Of a stretch of 64,000 nt of DNA, positions 29,233 through 38,753 are shown one piece after another. A program made the translations under genes and the position numbers. How positions within the stretch are numbered: the stretch's first letter is position 1; each line of letters begins with the position of its first letter. The stretch lies in NCBI RefSeq assembly GCF_013373865.1, contig NC_050471.1:15674547-15738546 (forward strand), read 5' to 3'. The DNA is from Monomorium pharaonis. Taxonomy: Eukaryota; Arthropoda; Insecta; Hymenoptera; Formicidae. Below the pieces are notes generated by a model. It worked only from the letters and a program-made list of their open reading frames with translations. It did not search any database and was not told the DNA's origin.

Positions 29233-31085
29233 ACCAGCAGTCTCACTTAAATTAAAAGTTATTATTGTTAGTGTGACTTTATATTGTCTTGCGAATTTAT
29301 TGCGTGAACCTCATATGTGATTATATATATATATATATGTGTAGAACTTATATCTCAGTGATTGATCAAGTTATCTGTGCGAATCAGAAATAATCTTAAA
29401 TTTTGTGAAGTTCAGAACCTTTCAACTAAAAGATAGTAATTAATCATGCCCAGCTTGAATTTAACAACAAAACTATTAAGGTATGATTAATTACACACCG
29501 TCTAGAATATTCAAATTTTGAGAGTTAGCAAAATTGACGACTATTAAGTGATACAGTATTATTCTGATATGAACAAGAGAAATAATCAATTCTATACGAT
29601 CTTGATCGATCATACCCATTGTGAATTATTATTTCGTCGCATGCACTTGCGAACTGTCTTATCGTACGTTCTTGTGAATTTCTTGTTTTGCCCATTATTT
29701 GTGAATCTCTATTTCTTTTGTAGACGCTGAACATTATTATTATTCTGTTATGCATTGAATATTTTAGTGGTCTGTAAATCGTGAATTATTGCTGGTTGTC
29801 TCATTATACTAACCTTATCGAGAAGACGAACAATGATGATGAATTAATTATTACTCGTGCGCGATACCTCGTAAAATTATTAATTATCTTGACGATACTA
29901 AATTTCTTTGCGAATTATTAATTTAGAGAACCAATCATTCCGGTAATATTAAATATTGTTGTAATTTATGATGTTGAATAATTTCTGTTCCAGAAATTAT
30001 TGTAAATAATTATGCTAAACGTTTTTATGAAATTATTACTCATCTCGTTAATATATTATATTGAATATTTTCGGAATCTAATTGTTCAAATAATATTGAA
30101 TATTTTCCCTAAATTAGTACATTAAATATTTCACTGAGTCATTACTCGTCTTATTAATATAGAATATTAAATATTTTCGTGCTTTGGTAGCTCGACCCTA
30201 TCTTGAACTTATCGTTTAATTACTCTTGCGAATCTATTATTCCTGTAGCATCGAATTTATCCAAATTATTATACCCAAAATATTGTTAAAATTATTGTTA
30301 CTTAAACAATATTTCCCTGCGAATTACTAGTATGATAATTATCTAAAATTTATTGTAACTTTATAGTACAATTATTATAAATTGTTTAACCTTATTGAAT
30401 ACCATTACAAATAATTATTTTGAATAATTCTTGTGAACCTCTTAATCTTCATCAAATTAAACGTTACTCTGATTCTATTTCGTTGAATTATTACTACCGA
30501 ATGTCCCCGTATATCACCATTTAGAATATCATTCCGAATTCAACACATTAATGGCAACATCTTTAACCATTAATTATTCAACATCTTTTCCGCATCCCTG
30601 CCATTATTCAACCTGAGTCCCTCTTAGTCCCCAATAAATTCGTATTGCTTGAATTTTCCTGCAACCTTGTTTGAACGCTCTTTATCGTCCGACGTAGATA
30701 AACATACCCAATAGCCATACTATTTGTCTTAAAGATTTCGCAACTGTGGTAGTAACGGAAAACAGGCCAACGTCCGAACGCGAGACAAAAAGCCTTGTGT
30801 CCGTGGTCTATGCAGGTCCTCAGGTTTGCATGTGCTGAGAGACCCCGGTAGAAACGCATCCGCCTATAACCGAATAGTTGCTTGCGGCGAGCGTAGATCG
30901 GCATAGACAAAGTTGTGAATCCTTTCTTCTGCTAATAGTATGGGCTTACGCGAATAATAACAACTATTAAGAGCAAGACATAAAAGTCCTTCCGTCTCCT
31001 TCCCCTACAAAACACTAAATCATTCAATTTTATCTCTCCTTAGGACAGCAAGCTCATCTATCATCCTAACTTTAGTCAAGACAGG

Positions 31086-31155
31086 GTAAGGTTTCGACTA
31101 TCCTTATTCAAATCCAAGTCCATTCACGAAGTTCCTCATTTCTTCATTTATGTAG
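31086..31155 (+). other. Possible 70 bp intron before the LTR ORF
   Basis: GTAAGG at 31086 and TTTATGTAG ending 31155 border a short segment; both edges are retained in LTR D. The acceptor abuts the ATG of the LTR ORF. Confidence 0.4.
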
Positions 31156-31542
31156 ATGACGCCACCAGCAGACTACACGCGGAGGAGGCGCTTTTTCCGC
31201 CGCTACGAGCAATACGTGGGGGCGCGCTCGCGCATTCTACGCCTAATCCGTTCCATAGATTTAGATGTTCCCCACTTATTCAATCTAACTCACCAAGCCG
31301 CTCAAATTCAAATAGCATTAAACTCAAGTACGAGAGCCTGCTTCGGGTTAACCCCCGTGGAGGTGAATGAGCGCCAGGCCACCAACCCCCAGCCCACCCC
31401 CCAAACCTCAGACGCCAGCACCTCAACAGACGACCTTCCCTTCATCGATTACTCCCCCCTTGAAGCCCTTTCACCCCTAACGCCGAATGACTTCGACGAC
31501 CTAATAGGCTCCCTTGTAAACCCCGACCCTATCACGGAATAG
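31156..31542 (+). CDS. LTR-encoded protein (5' LTR copy), unknown function
   Basis: 128 residues. The N-terminus is strongly basic (TRRRRFFRRYEQYVGARSR), the middle helical (RILRLIRSIDLDVPHLFNL), and the C-terminal half acidic and rich in Pro, Ser and Thr (SDASTSTDDLPFIDY), ending in DDLIGSLVNPDP. ATG directly follows an AG acceptor. AATAAA lies about 75 bp after the stop, so in the 3' LTR this would be the last ORF of the transcript. A diverged copy in LTR D keeps most residues and the stop position. Position recalls LTR-overlapping genes such as MMTV sag, but no homology is claimed. Confidence 0.7.
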   Translation: MTPPADYTRRRRFFRRYEQYVGARSRILRLIRSIDLDVPHLFNLTHQAAQIQIALNSSTRACFGLTPVEVNERQATNPQPTPQTSDASTSTDDLPFIDYSPLEALSPLTPNDFDDLIGSLVNPDPITE

Positions 31543-31618
31543 CATCGCACATGTACCCCCCCCCCCGCTTTTCTTCATTCCCCTTTTATTATAATTTGTT
31601 CCCCCTTTGGTAGTAAAC

Positions 31619-31624
31619 AATAAA
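31619..31624 (+). terminator. Polyadenylation signal in C LTR
   Basis: AATAAA after GTAGTAAAC; the 3' LTR copy at 44901-44906 would be the one used. Confidence 0.6.
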
Positions 31625-31842
31625 GAAAGTAGCAGTATAAAACAAGAGTAATTGCCTAAAAGTCATTCTATTCGCCTACGCACTAATCCTCCTATACCGA
31701 TCCTAGCTCTCGACATCCCGAGGTATTGCCGGCCCAGCAGGTAGCCTCAAAAGCATAGAGAGCGCCACTATTTTCAGCGACTTAGGTACGCCGGAAGTAG
31801 GAAGGTCCGTCCTCCGGGACGTGACAAGTTAAATAATCTTTT

Positions 31843-31861
31843 TGGTGGCAGCGGTGGGATT
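31843..31861 (+). promoter_or_regulatory. Primer-binding site of element C
   Basis: TGGTGGCAGCGGTGGGATT, identical to that of element B, 16 bases after the LTR end. Confidence 0.75.
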
Positions 31862-31980
31862 GTGTCAAAAGGATCGATCGGAGCAACGCGTAATAGAATA
31901 AAATCAACTAAAACCATAAGGATCAAGCATTCGAATATTCGATTTGTTCAGTTTCGATCTTATCATTATTTTGCCTAATC

Positions 31981-33363
31981 ATGCCTTTAACGAGATCACA
32001 AGGATCCAATCCCCCTTCAGAAGGTGAACGAGAGCCGGTTACTACCCCTCCTTCATTAACGGCCTCTGAAATTGAAGCCCTTAATCGCAAGCTTAATGAG
32101 AAAGAGAAACAACTCCAAATGCAAGCAGAAACACTAAAGAAAAAGCAAGAAGAAATGGACAGGATCCGCCAGCAACTAGATGACGCACAAGAACAAATAC
32201 AAGATGACGTGCCTGAAATCATTAATGCAAGAATGACCCGTTTAGAACAGACCATAGCATCATTAGCTACAGAGTTACCAGAATTATTGAGTTCCATGTC
32301 GAGACACATTTCAGAAATACAAGAGAATTCTCATTGCTCTCAGCGAAGCAACGAGCGTCGGGATAACACTCCGCGACCTAAATCACCAGAATCGCACTAT
32401 ATACGGCTTAAAGATGTTATTGATAGTATCCCTAAATACGATGGCCATAAAATGTCTGTTTTCCAATTTTGTAAAATATGCGAAAAGGCTCTTAATCTTA
32501 TTCCAACATGGCAGGAATACCATCTGGTGCAATTAATAATAAATAAACTATATGGTCACGCATATTCAGCCATCGAAGGGACAGAATACAATTCGGTATT
32601 TGAGCTGACTCGAAGACTACGAAGGATTTTTGGACCCAATAAATCCTGCGATCAGTATAGAGGCGAATTGGCCAATATTTATATGAGACCTAACGAAAAT
32701 CTGTTCGACTACATAGAGCGTGTAAAAGAGTTACGCACCGCCATCATAGATGAGGAAACCTGCATGACCGGATATATCGATCCCTCCATACGAGATACCA
32801 TTGAAGGGAACGCCAAAGAAAGCTTTGTTAACGGGCTACCGTCCGATCTTCTGATAAGAGTAAAATTGCAAGGATATTACTCCTTAGACGATGCCATTAT
32901 GACAGCTATCCAATTATCAAAGCAGTTGGAAGCCGAGAATTTGAGGAAACGCAACACGATTCTTAAACCGCCACCTATGATGCGAGCTGACGTTTATAAT
33001 GGAGGAAAACGTCCTCCAGATAATAGTAGGGATATGCCGCATAACAAACCCCCTGTTGCCTCCCAAGCCCCTTTCATCAAACCCTTGATCCCGGGACAAC
33101 CAGGTCCCAACGCGCCTCAGATTTGTTTTTACTGTAAATCACCAGGTCATTTTATGAGAGATTGCCAGAAACTTTCGTATCGCAGAGCGAACGGAGGCGC
33201 ACCCTCAGCTTCAGCCGCTATGCACGCAGGTTCGGGAAACTTGAGAAGCGCCCCGGTAATGAGCGGCGTCCGCCGGGATGCAGCTCCTATAGGACGCCCG
33301 TCAACGAGCGTGTTAACTGTGAAGGAACCGGAAATTGCCCCTCTGCCTACATCGCCCGAATAA
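31981..33363 (+). CDS. gag: Gag of element C
   Basis: 460 residues, intact. The N-terminal 80 residues include a long coiled coil (LNRKLNEKEKQLQMQAETLK). A capsid-like helical region occupies about 130-330 (FEFCKICEKAL-type start, MRPNENLFDYIERVKEL near the major-homology position). One CCHC zinc knuckle (CFYCKSPGHFMRDC) lies near residue 385, then a Ser/Pro-rich tail. It ends 200 bp into the pol frame, which lies in the -1 phase, so Gag-Pol is probably made by -1 frameshifting. Confidence 0.9.
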   Translation: MPLTRSQGSNPPSEGEREPVTTPPSLTASEIEALNRKLNEKEKQLQMQAETLKKKQEEMDRIRQQLDDAQEQIQDDVPEIINARMTRLEQTIASLATELPELLSSMSRHISEIQENSHCSQRSNERRDNTPRPKSPESHYIRLKDVIDSIPKYDGHKMSVFQFCKICEKALNLIPTWQEYHLVQLIINKLYGHAYSAIEGTEYNSVFELTRRLRRIFGPNKSCDQYRGELANIYMRPNENLFDYIERVKELRTAIIDEETCMTGYIDPSIRDTIEGNAKESFVNGLPSDLLIRVKLQGYYSLDDAIMTAIQLSKQLEAENLRKRNTILKPPPMMRADVYNGGKRPPDNSRDMPHNKPPVASQAPFIKPLIPGQPGPNAPQICFYCKSPGHFMRDCQKLSYRRANGGAPSASAAMHAGSGNLRSAPVMSGVRRDAAPIGRPSTSVLTVKEPEIAPLPTSPE

Positions 33364-34856
33364 ATACGGAAATTAAGACCAGCTGTTATCCAATGGTGAC
33401 GCTATCGTCCCCAGATCTTCTGAGGCGATGTGTCTTTATGATTGACTCTGGCTCAGGAGTAAACCTCCTCAAAGAGAGTTCAATCGATATAACGATCCCA
33501 TGGGAAGACGAACGATCACACCTGCTTCACGGAATATCTTCCCTACCTGTCGAAACCTTGGGATCCGTTTTAATACAACTTGTGGGCAAACCTACGCTTT
33601 TTCACATCGTTCGAGATTCTGTTGGATTTGTTCAGGATGGAATTTTAGGCAATCAATTTCTTCAGGATCGAACTGCTAGCATTAATTTCAGGGACCGTTA
33701 TCTTCATTACGACAACAGCGCTATTCCGTTTTCTGAAATAACTAGTACTAAGATAACGAAGAGAACTATCTCACCCTTCTTCGTGAATGTTACCAACCCC
33801 GAGAAAACTAGTGGATACATACCTCGTACCACTCTGACGAAAGGACTATTCTTTGGAGATGCTATTGTAACAAATGTGAAAGGAAGAGCTTACTTACCGA
33901 TCGTTAATACGACGGACACTGACTATAAGGTAGAGATTCCCTCCTTAGAACTGGAAGACTTTGATTTGGTTGACCCAAGCAATATTGATACATGCAACTC
34001 AAGTGATTATAAAGAAGAAGAATCTAAAAATCATTCTGCCCAGACCCTAGAGCACGGGGCGGACGATTCTTGTGTGATAAGAAATAAAATTCACGAGTCG
34101 AATGATACTCTCGTTGGGAATTCGTTAGCGGAAAACCGTGCTAAACCCGAGTCTGACGGTACTCTCGCTAAGAATTCGCCCGCGGAAAATCATTTTGAAG
34201 CAGGACAGCTCACTGAAACCCCCGGGAAAACAGGAGCCGTGGCTGTTTCCAACCTTTTGTATTTTTGCGAGATAAATCAGGACAATGAGGATCGCCTTTT
34301 TGAAATAAAAAACTTGTTGCGCTTGGATCACTTAAACTCAGAAGAGAAAGATAGTATCTTGTCTCTTATTGCTAGACACGCGGATAGATTTCATCTTCCG
34401 AAGGAGAACCTTGGAGCGACTAATGCCGCTGAACACTCTATACCCACAATTAATGATGTTCCGATACATACTAAGCAGTATAGATTTCCCCCGGTACATA
34501 AAGCAGAGATAGACTCTCAAGTCAATAAACTACTGTCGAGCGACATGATAGAATATTCTAGTTCTCCGTACAACTCCCCCGTGTGGATTGTGCCAAAGAA
34601 ACCCGACTCCCTTGGCAACAAACAGTGGCGAATGGTCATTGACTACAGAAACCTTAATGAGAAAACCATTGGAGATGCTTACCCTCTCCCGAATATAACA
34701 GACATTCTAGACCAGCTCGGGAGTGCAAAGTATTTTTCTGTCCTTGATTTGGCATCGGGATTCCACCAAATCCCTATGGCCCCGAAAGATGCGCCCAAAC
34801 GGCCTTTTCTACTCCCTACGGGCATTATCAGTTTAAGAGGATGCCCTTCGGATTAA
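33162..34856 (+). pseudogene. pol: Pol of element C, protease and first half of RT
   Basis: Frame overlapping gag by about 200 bp in the -1 phase. Protease is recognised by FMIDSGSGVNLLKES near residue 92 and GILGNQFL near 160. An acidic linker follows, then RT (SPVWIVPKKPDSLG, WRMVIDYRNLNEKT, SVLDLASGFHQIPM). At about 34797-34803 the phase changes by one base and RT continues in another frame from before 34841; the last 20 or so codons to 34856 are out of phase. One missing base explains it. Because the LTRs are almost identical, an assembly error is a serious alternative. Confidence 0.9.
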
Positions 34857-37471
34857 AGAACGCACCCTCTACGTTCCAAAGATTAATGGATAACGTACTT
34901 TCAGGACTTCAAGGAAACGAACTATTCGTGTACATGGACGACATAGTAATCTATGCCCGATCACTAAAGGAACATGAGGTAAAATTCGAAAGACTAATGA
35001 AGAGGTTAAAAGCAGCTAATCTACAGTTACAACCTGACAAGTGTGAATTTTTGCGTCAGGAAGTCGCCTATCTAGGGCACATAATTTGCGCAGATGGCGT
35101 CCGCCCCGATCCTAATAAGGTCGAGGCTGTGATCAAATTTCCCGTCCCCAAAAACGTTAAAAACATTAAGCAATTTCTCGGACTAGTTGGATATTACAGA
35201 AAATTTATCCCCAACTTCTCAAAAATAGCGAAACCACTGACAGACCTTTTAAAGAAAGATACGATATTTAATTGGCAACAGAAACACACCGAAGCTTTTG
35301 ATATCCTGAGACTTTCATTGTGCTCAGAGCCAATTCTGCAATATCCTGATTTTAACAAACCCTTTACCTTGACTACAGATGCTTCCGGATATGCGATCGG
35401 TGGAGTCCTCAGTCAAACATGCACCGGACAAGACCTACCCGTCGCATACACGTCGCGAACGTTAAACAAAGCAGAGCAGAATTATTCCACTATCGAAAAG
35501 GAATGTCTAGCCATCATCTACTGTATCAATCATTTTCGACCCTACTTATATGGACGGAAATTTACGATCGTAACCGATCACAAGCCTTTGGTATGGCTTC
35601 ACTCTGTTAAAGACCCTTCTTCTAGACTCTGGAAATGGAGAACAAAACTAGCCGAATATGAATATGAAATAAAATACAAAAAGGGACAATTGAACTATAA
35701 TGCGGACGCCTTATCTCGGAACCCTCCAGACGTGGTTGCACTACCACTGAGCACCAACGACGTGACCCCTCCCCGACCTCCCAGCCCCGACGTGATCATC
35801 GAAGAATGCAGTGAGAACGGAGATAGTGATGACGAAGATAATGAAAACGGGAGCAGCCATAACGAATATGACCCCAACCAATTCACTGAGACAGATAACG
35901 AAGGCGACGAACCCTCTTACGAAGAAATAATCGAACCTACCCATATACAACGCAACATTGTCCCTACGCCTCAAGGAGAACAACCATTGGTCAGGTTAAC
36001 CATAAAGGAAACTCGCGATAATTTGCTAGATCGTCCTGATAATCATGTTATTTTTATACATTTGAATGGAACACCCTTTGATAGCGGCGCTCGTGAATAC
36101 CAAAAACGAAATCTGTTACCCAAATATCAAAATCTCAACTACGAGAGAGCCAACGTTATAATGCGAAAAAGGAAATACGTTTTGATATCGATACCAATAA
36201 AATTTAACCAACGTACTCCAATTGAACCTCAAACCCTAGATAATTCATTACAATCTCTTGTCGATGTTATAACGGAGTTACAGCTTACGTCTCTTAGCAT
36301 CAGCAAGACAAATTTTTTCGACGATCTTCCATGGCAATACGTGGAAAAACGACTTCGAGCCCACTTGACGGACATCCCCTTGAACCTTATCATCTGTAAA
36401 AATCTAATACGAACACCTGACCCACAGACCCGAGAGGCATTGATAACTGAAAGCCACGCATCCGCGTGCGGCGGTCACAAAGGAGTGACAAAAACATATA
36501 ATCGATTAAGGGTTAACTATTACTGGAACACTATGAAAAGGGATATTCAAAAATTTATTCAACGGTGTCGGCTATGCCAATTGAAGAAATTAACTAGGGT
36601 AAAAACCAAGCAACCAATGATTATCACCGACACCCCTGGGGAAGCCTTTGATAAGCTCTCCCTCGATATCGTGGGACCGCTTCCCATTACAAGGAACGGA
36701 AGTCGCTATATACTCACCATGCAAGATCTATTAACTAAGTACTCTCTTGCTGTCCCTTTGGGAGAAGCTACCTCCCTGACTATAGCTGACGCTTTCGCAA
36801 AAAAATTTATTTGTATTTATGGCACACCTAAGGCTATTCTGACTGATCAAGGAACAAATTTTCTGTCATCGTTAATCCGTAGTCTCACACGGAGATTCGG
36901 AATTCAACATTTTAAGACTACGGCATACCACCCTCAGTCTAATGGATCGTTGGAGAGATCTCACCACGTGCTAATGGAATATCTACGCACGCAGGTAGAG
37001 AAAGAGGAAAACTGGGACGAATATATGGAGTTAGCTATGTTTTCATATAACACTAGCGTTCATGAGGGAACTCAATACTCCCCTTTTGAATTAGTCTTCG
37101 GAAGACTAGCTCGATTGCCCTCAGCACACCTTCCAATTGACGAAATTCTCGAGACTACCTATTACGAATATTTATCTAATCTATTTAATAAATTACGCGA
37201 TTTACAAGAAGACGCTCGACTCAATCTCACTAAGGCAAAACAGAGAAGTAAGCACTATTACGATAAGAAATCACACCCCCAAAGGTTTGAAGTAGGTTCA
37301 TATGTATTTCTATTAAAGGAACCTTTTAAGGGAAAATTTGCCGCCCAGTATCGTGGACCCTATCTTATTACAGAAATATTGCCCAACAACAATGTCAAAT
37401 TGCTAATTGGCAGGCAAACCCGCATCGTGCACACGGACAAATTAAAAATTGCGCATATAGATCCTGGATAA
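34841..37471 (+). CDS. pol: Pol of element C, RT catalytic part, RNase H, macro-like region, integrase
   Basis: An 876-codon frame starting mid-RT (MPFGLKNAPSTFQ). Catalytic YMDDIVIYA is near residue 31 and RNase H begins at TTDASGYAIGG near 178. After NADALSRN an acidic stretch (about 300-365) leads into about 140 residues (385-525) that look like a macro domain: HVIFIHLNGTPFDSGAREYQ, then KRKYVLISIPIKF and a long helix before LPWQYVEKRLRAHL. Integrase has HHCC (ESHASACGGHKGV...CRLCQ) and catalytic residues in LDIVGP, LTDQGTNF and NGSLERSHH. The C-terminus (AQYRGPYLITEIL) resembles other gypsy integrases. Confidence 0.9.
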   Translation: MPFGLKNAPSTFQRLMDNVLSGLQGNELFVYMDDIVIYARSLKEHEVKFERLMKRLKAANLQLQPDKCEFLRQEVAYLGHIICADGVRPDPNKVEAVIKFPVPKNVKNIKQFLGLVGYYRKFIPNFSKIAKPLTDLLKKDTIFNWQQKHTEAFDILRLSLCSEPILQYPDFNKPFTLTTDASGYAIGGVLSQTCTGQDLPVAYTSRTLNKAEQNYSTIEKECLAIIYCINHFRPYLYGRKFTIVTDHKPLVWLHSVKDPSSRLWKWRTKLAEYEYEIKYKKGQLNYNADALSRNPPDVVALPLSTNDVTPPRPPSPDVIIEECSENGDSDDEDNENGSSHNEYDPNQFTETDNEGDEPSYEEIIEPTHIQRNIVPTPQGEQPLVRLTIKETRDNLLDRPDNHVIFIHLNGTPFDSGAREYQKRNLLPKYQNLNYERANVIMRKRKYVLISIPIKFNQRTPIEPQTLDNSLQSLVDVITELQLTSLSISKTNFFDDLPWQYVEKRLRAHLTDIPLNLIICKNLIRTPDPQTREALITESHASACGGHKGVTKTYNRLRVNYYWNTMKRDIQKFIQRCRLCQLKKLTRVKTKQPMIITDTPGEAFDKLSLDIVGPLPITRNGSRYILTMQDLLTKYSLAVPLGEATSLTIADAFAKKFICIYGTPKAILTDQGTNFLSSLIRSLTRRFGIQHFKTTAYHPQSNGSLERSHHVLMEYLRTQVEKEENWDEYMELAMFSYNTSVHEGTQYSPFELVFGRLARLPSAHLPIDEILETTYYEYLSNLFNKLRDLQEDARLNLTKAKQRSKHYYDKKSHPQRFEVGSYVFLLKEPFKGKFAAQYRGPYLITEILPNNNVKLLIGRQTRIVHTDKLKIAHIDPG

Positions 37472-37500
37472 ATTTTTAACATTAATTTATATGTTCACAG

Positions 37501-37950
37501 ATGCCAACGGCGAACCGCAGACCCTTCAAACTTCTTGATTTTGCATCGCCGCCTTCGCTAGTAGTAAATCACTATTTGAATTTCGCTCAATGTTGCCGAA
37601 TCTTCGGTTACATCGAGCCCGGGAAAAGCACCTGTATATGTCAAGAGTGTCTCATACGATATGTTTCCCTTCCAGATCAAGAATTCTACGAAAAAACCTT
37701 AACCCATTTTGCCAAAGATGGACCACAAGAATTTTATATATACTGTACTATCTGTCGCGCGGGGCTATTAATTCAAAACCCCATCGCGTGTTGCCCCGAC
37801 TGTACACGTGCACACGCGCTCATGTTATCACAAATCAGGCTGGAAGGCCGTGATTACCGAGCCTTGAATTTTGGAGTATTCCTCCACGCAGGGCAGGATT
37901 TCCGTGTATCACCGTCCTGGGAAGTCCTCGTCCAAGGGCATAACTCTTAA
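37501..37950 (+). CDS. Cysteine-rich accessory ORF 1 of element C
   Basis: 149 residues. The ATG immediately follows TATATGTTCACAG, a good splice acceptor ending at 37500, so it is probably translated from a spliced mRNA. Three Cys pairs are evident (CICQEC, YCTIC, CCPDC), in a spacing that could bind two zinc ions. No signal peptide or membrane segment. It has the same length, Cys-pair order and C-terminal length as the next ORF, pointing to an old tandem duplication. I know no gypsy gene like it; a zinc-binding regulatory or silencing-suppressor role is only a guess. Confidence 0.75.
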   Translation: MPTANRRPFKLLDFASPPSLVVNHYLNFAQCCRIFGYIEPGKSTCICQECLIRYVSLPDQEFYEKTLTHFAKDGPQEFYIYCTICRAGLLIQNPIACCPDCTRAHALMLSQIRLEGRDYRALNFGVFLHAGQDFRVSPSWEVLVQGHNS

Positions 37951-37980
37951 GTAATACTATTGAAATCGGAATCTTACAGG

Positions 37981-38430
37981 ATGTGTCCCCCAAGCGTCGG
38001 TCGATCCTACACAGGATTGCTCCGCAACTACCCAGACATTTACCAGGTCCGATGCATAAAAGGAGCAATATACATCCGGACTGACGTCCCGGAAACAATT
38101 AGGCTATGCTTGAATTGCTGGGAGAAAAACCCTATACCCACATTTAGCAGGAATTTTTATCATAATTTTACGTACGGTTACATAATCCGCCATAAATGTT
38201 TTGCGTGTCACGAGTTCCTTGTTGCTGAAAGACCCCTCTCGGAATGTCTGGATTGCTTGATCGGGTACATATGTTGTATAAACCACTTCAGAGCTCAAGG
38301 GACGTCCCTTGACCGTATTACCTTTCTATTATTTGACACTAAGCGATCCGTACTTCTTAGAGGCTTAATAAGGCCTAGCGACAACGACAATATAGGCTCT
38401 GAATCTAGATTAGAACCATATTACATGTAA
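37981..38430 (+). CDS. Cysteine-rich accessory ORF 2 of element C
   Basis: 149 residues from the ATG at 37981, preceded by GAATCTTACAG, an acceptor ending at 37979, within 30 bp of the preceding stop. Cys pairs CLNC, KCFAC and ECLDC match the order and approximate spacing of ORF 1 (aromatic FYHNFTYGYI before the second pair; ORF 1 has EFYIY there). The tail is acidic and polar (RPSDNDNIGSESR). Low sequence identity but a common plan suggests paralogues that diverged under selection. Function unknown. About 320 bp of AT-rich sequence separate it from env. Confidence 0.75.
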   Translation: MCPPSVGRSYTGLLRNYPDIYQVRCIKGAIYIRTDVPETIRLCLNCWEKNPIPTFSRNFYHNFTYGYIIRHKCFACHEFLVAERPLSECLDCLIGYICCINHFRAQGTSLDRITFLLFDTKRSVLLRGLIRPSDNDNIGSESRLEPYYM

Positions 38431-38753
38431 ACCTTTAGCTATACTTACTACCGTAAACAAATATTATCTAAGCGTACTCTATTATATATATTACAATACA
38501 CAACTATAGAAATGTTAACTACAAACTTATTTACATAATTATCCTCGCTTTTATCGATACACATTACGCATACAAAATAGAAATGATAAACACAAAAACA
38601 ACCAAATATTTGCGTGCGAAATAATGTACGTGCATATACATGTAAACAACATACCATGCTAACAATACCTAAGTATATACGTTATTTACGACTAATAAAT
38701 TAATATGAAAAATTATATCCATCTTTATTTATAAATCTTATGTATTCCAGATT

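Larger units (their letters stand above)
27546..31826 (+). repeat. 5' LTR of element C
   Basis: 4281 bp. A TATA box at 29016 and an AATAAA at 31619 suggest a U3 of about 1.5 kb, an R of about 2.6 kb and a short U5. R includes a strong splice donor (29227), many TTGYGAAT-like motifs (about 29290-30440) and an ORF of 128 codons (31156-31542). The U3/R/U5 limits are inferred from these signals only. Confidence 0.93.

Noticed and set aside
30608..30910. 100-residue minus-strand frame in the C LTR (also 43890-44192)
   Set aside because: No protein-like features; I could not establish conservation in D or E. Presence in both LTRs is automatic.
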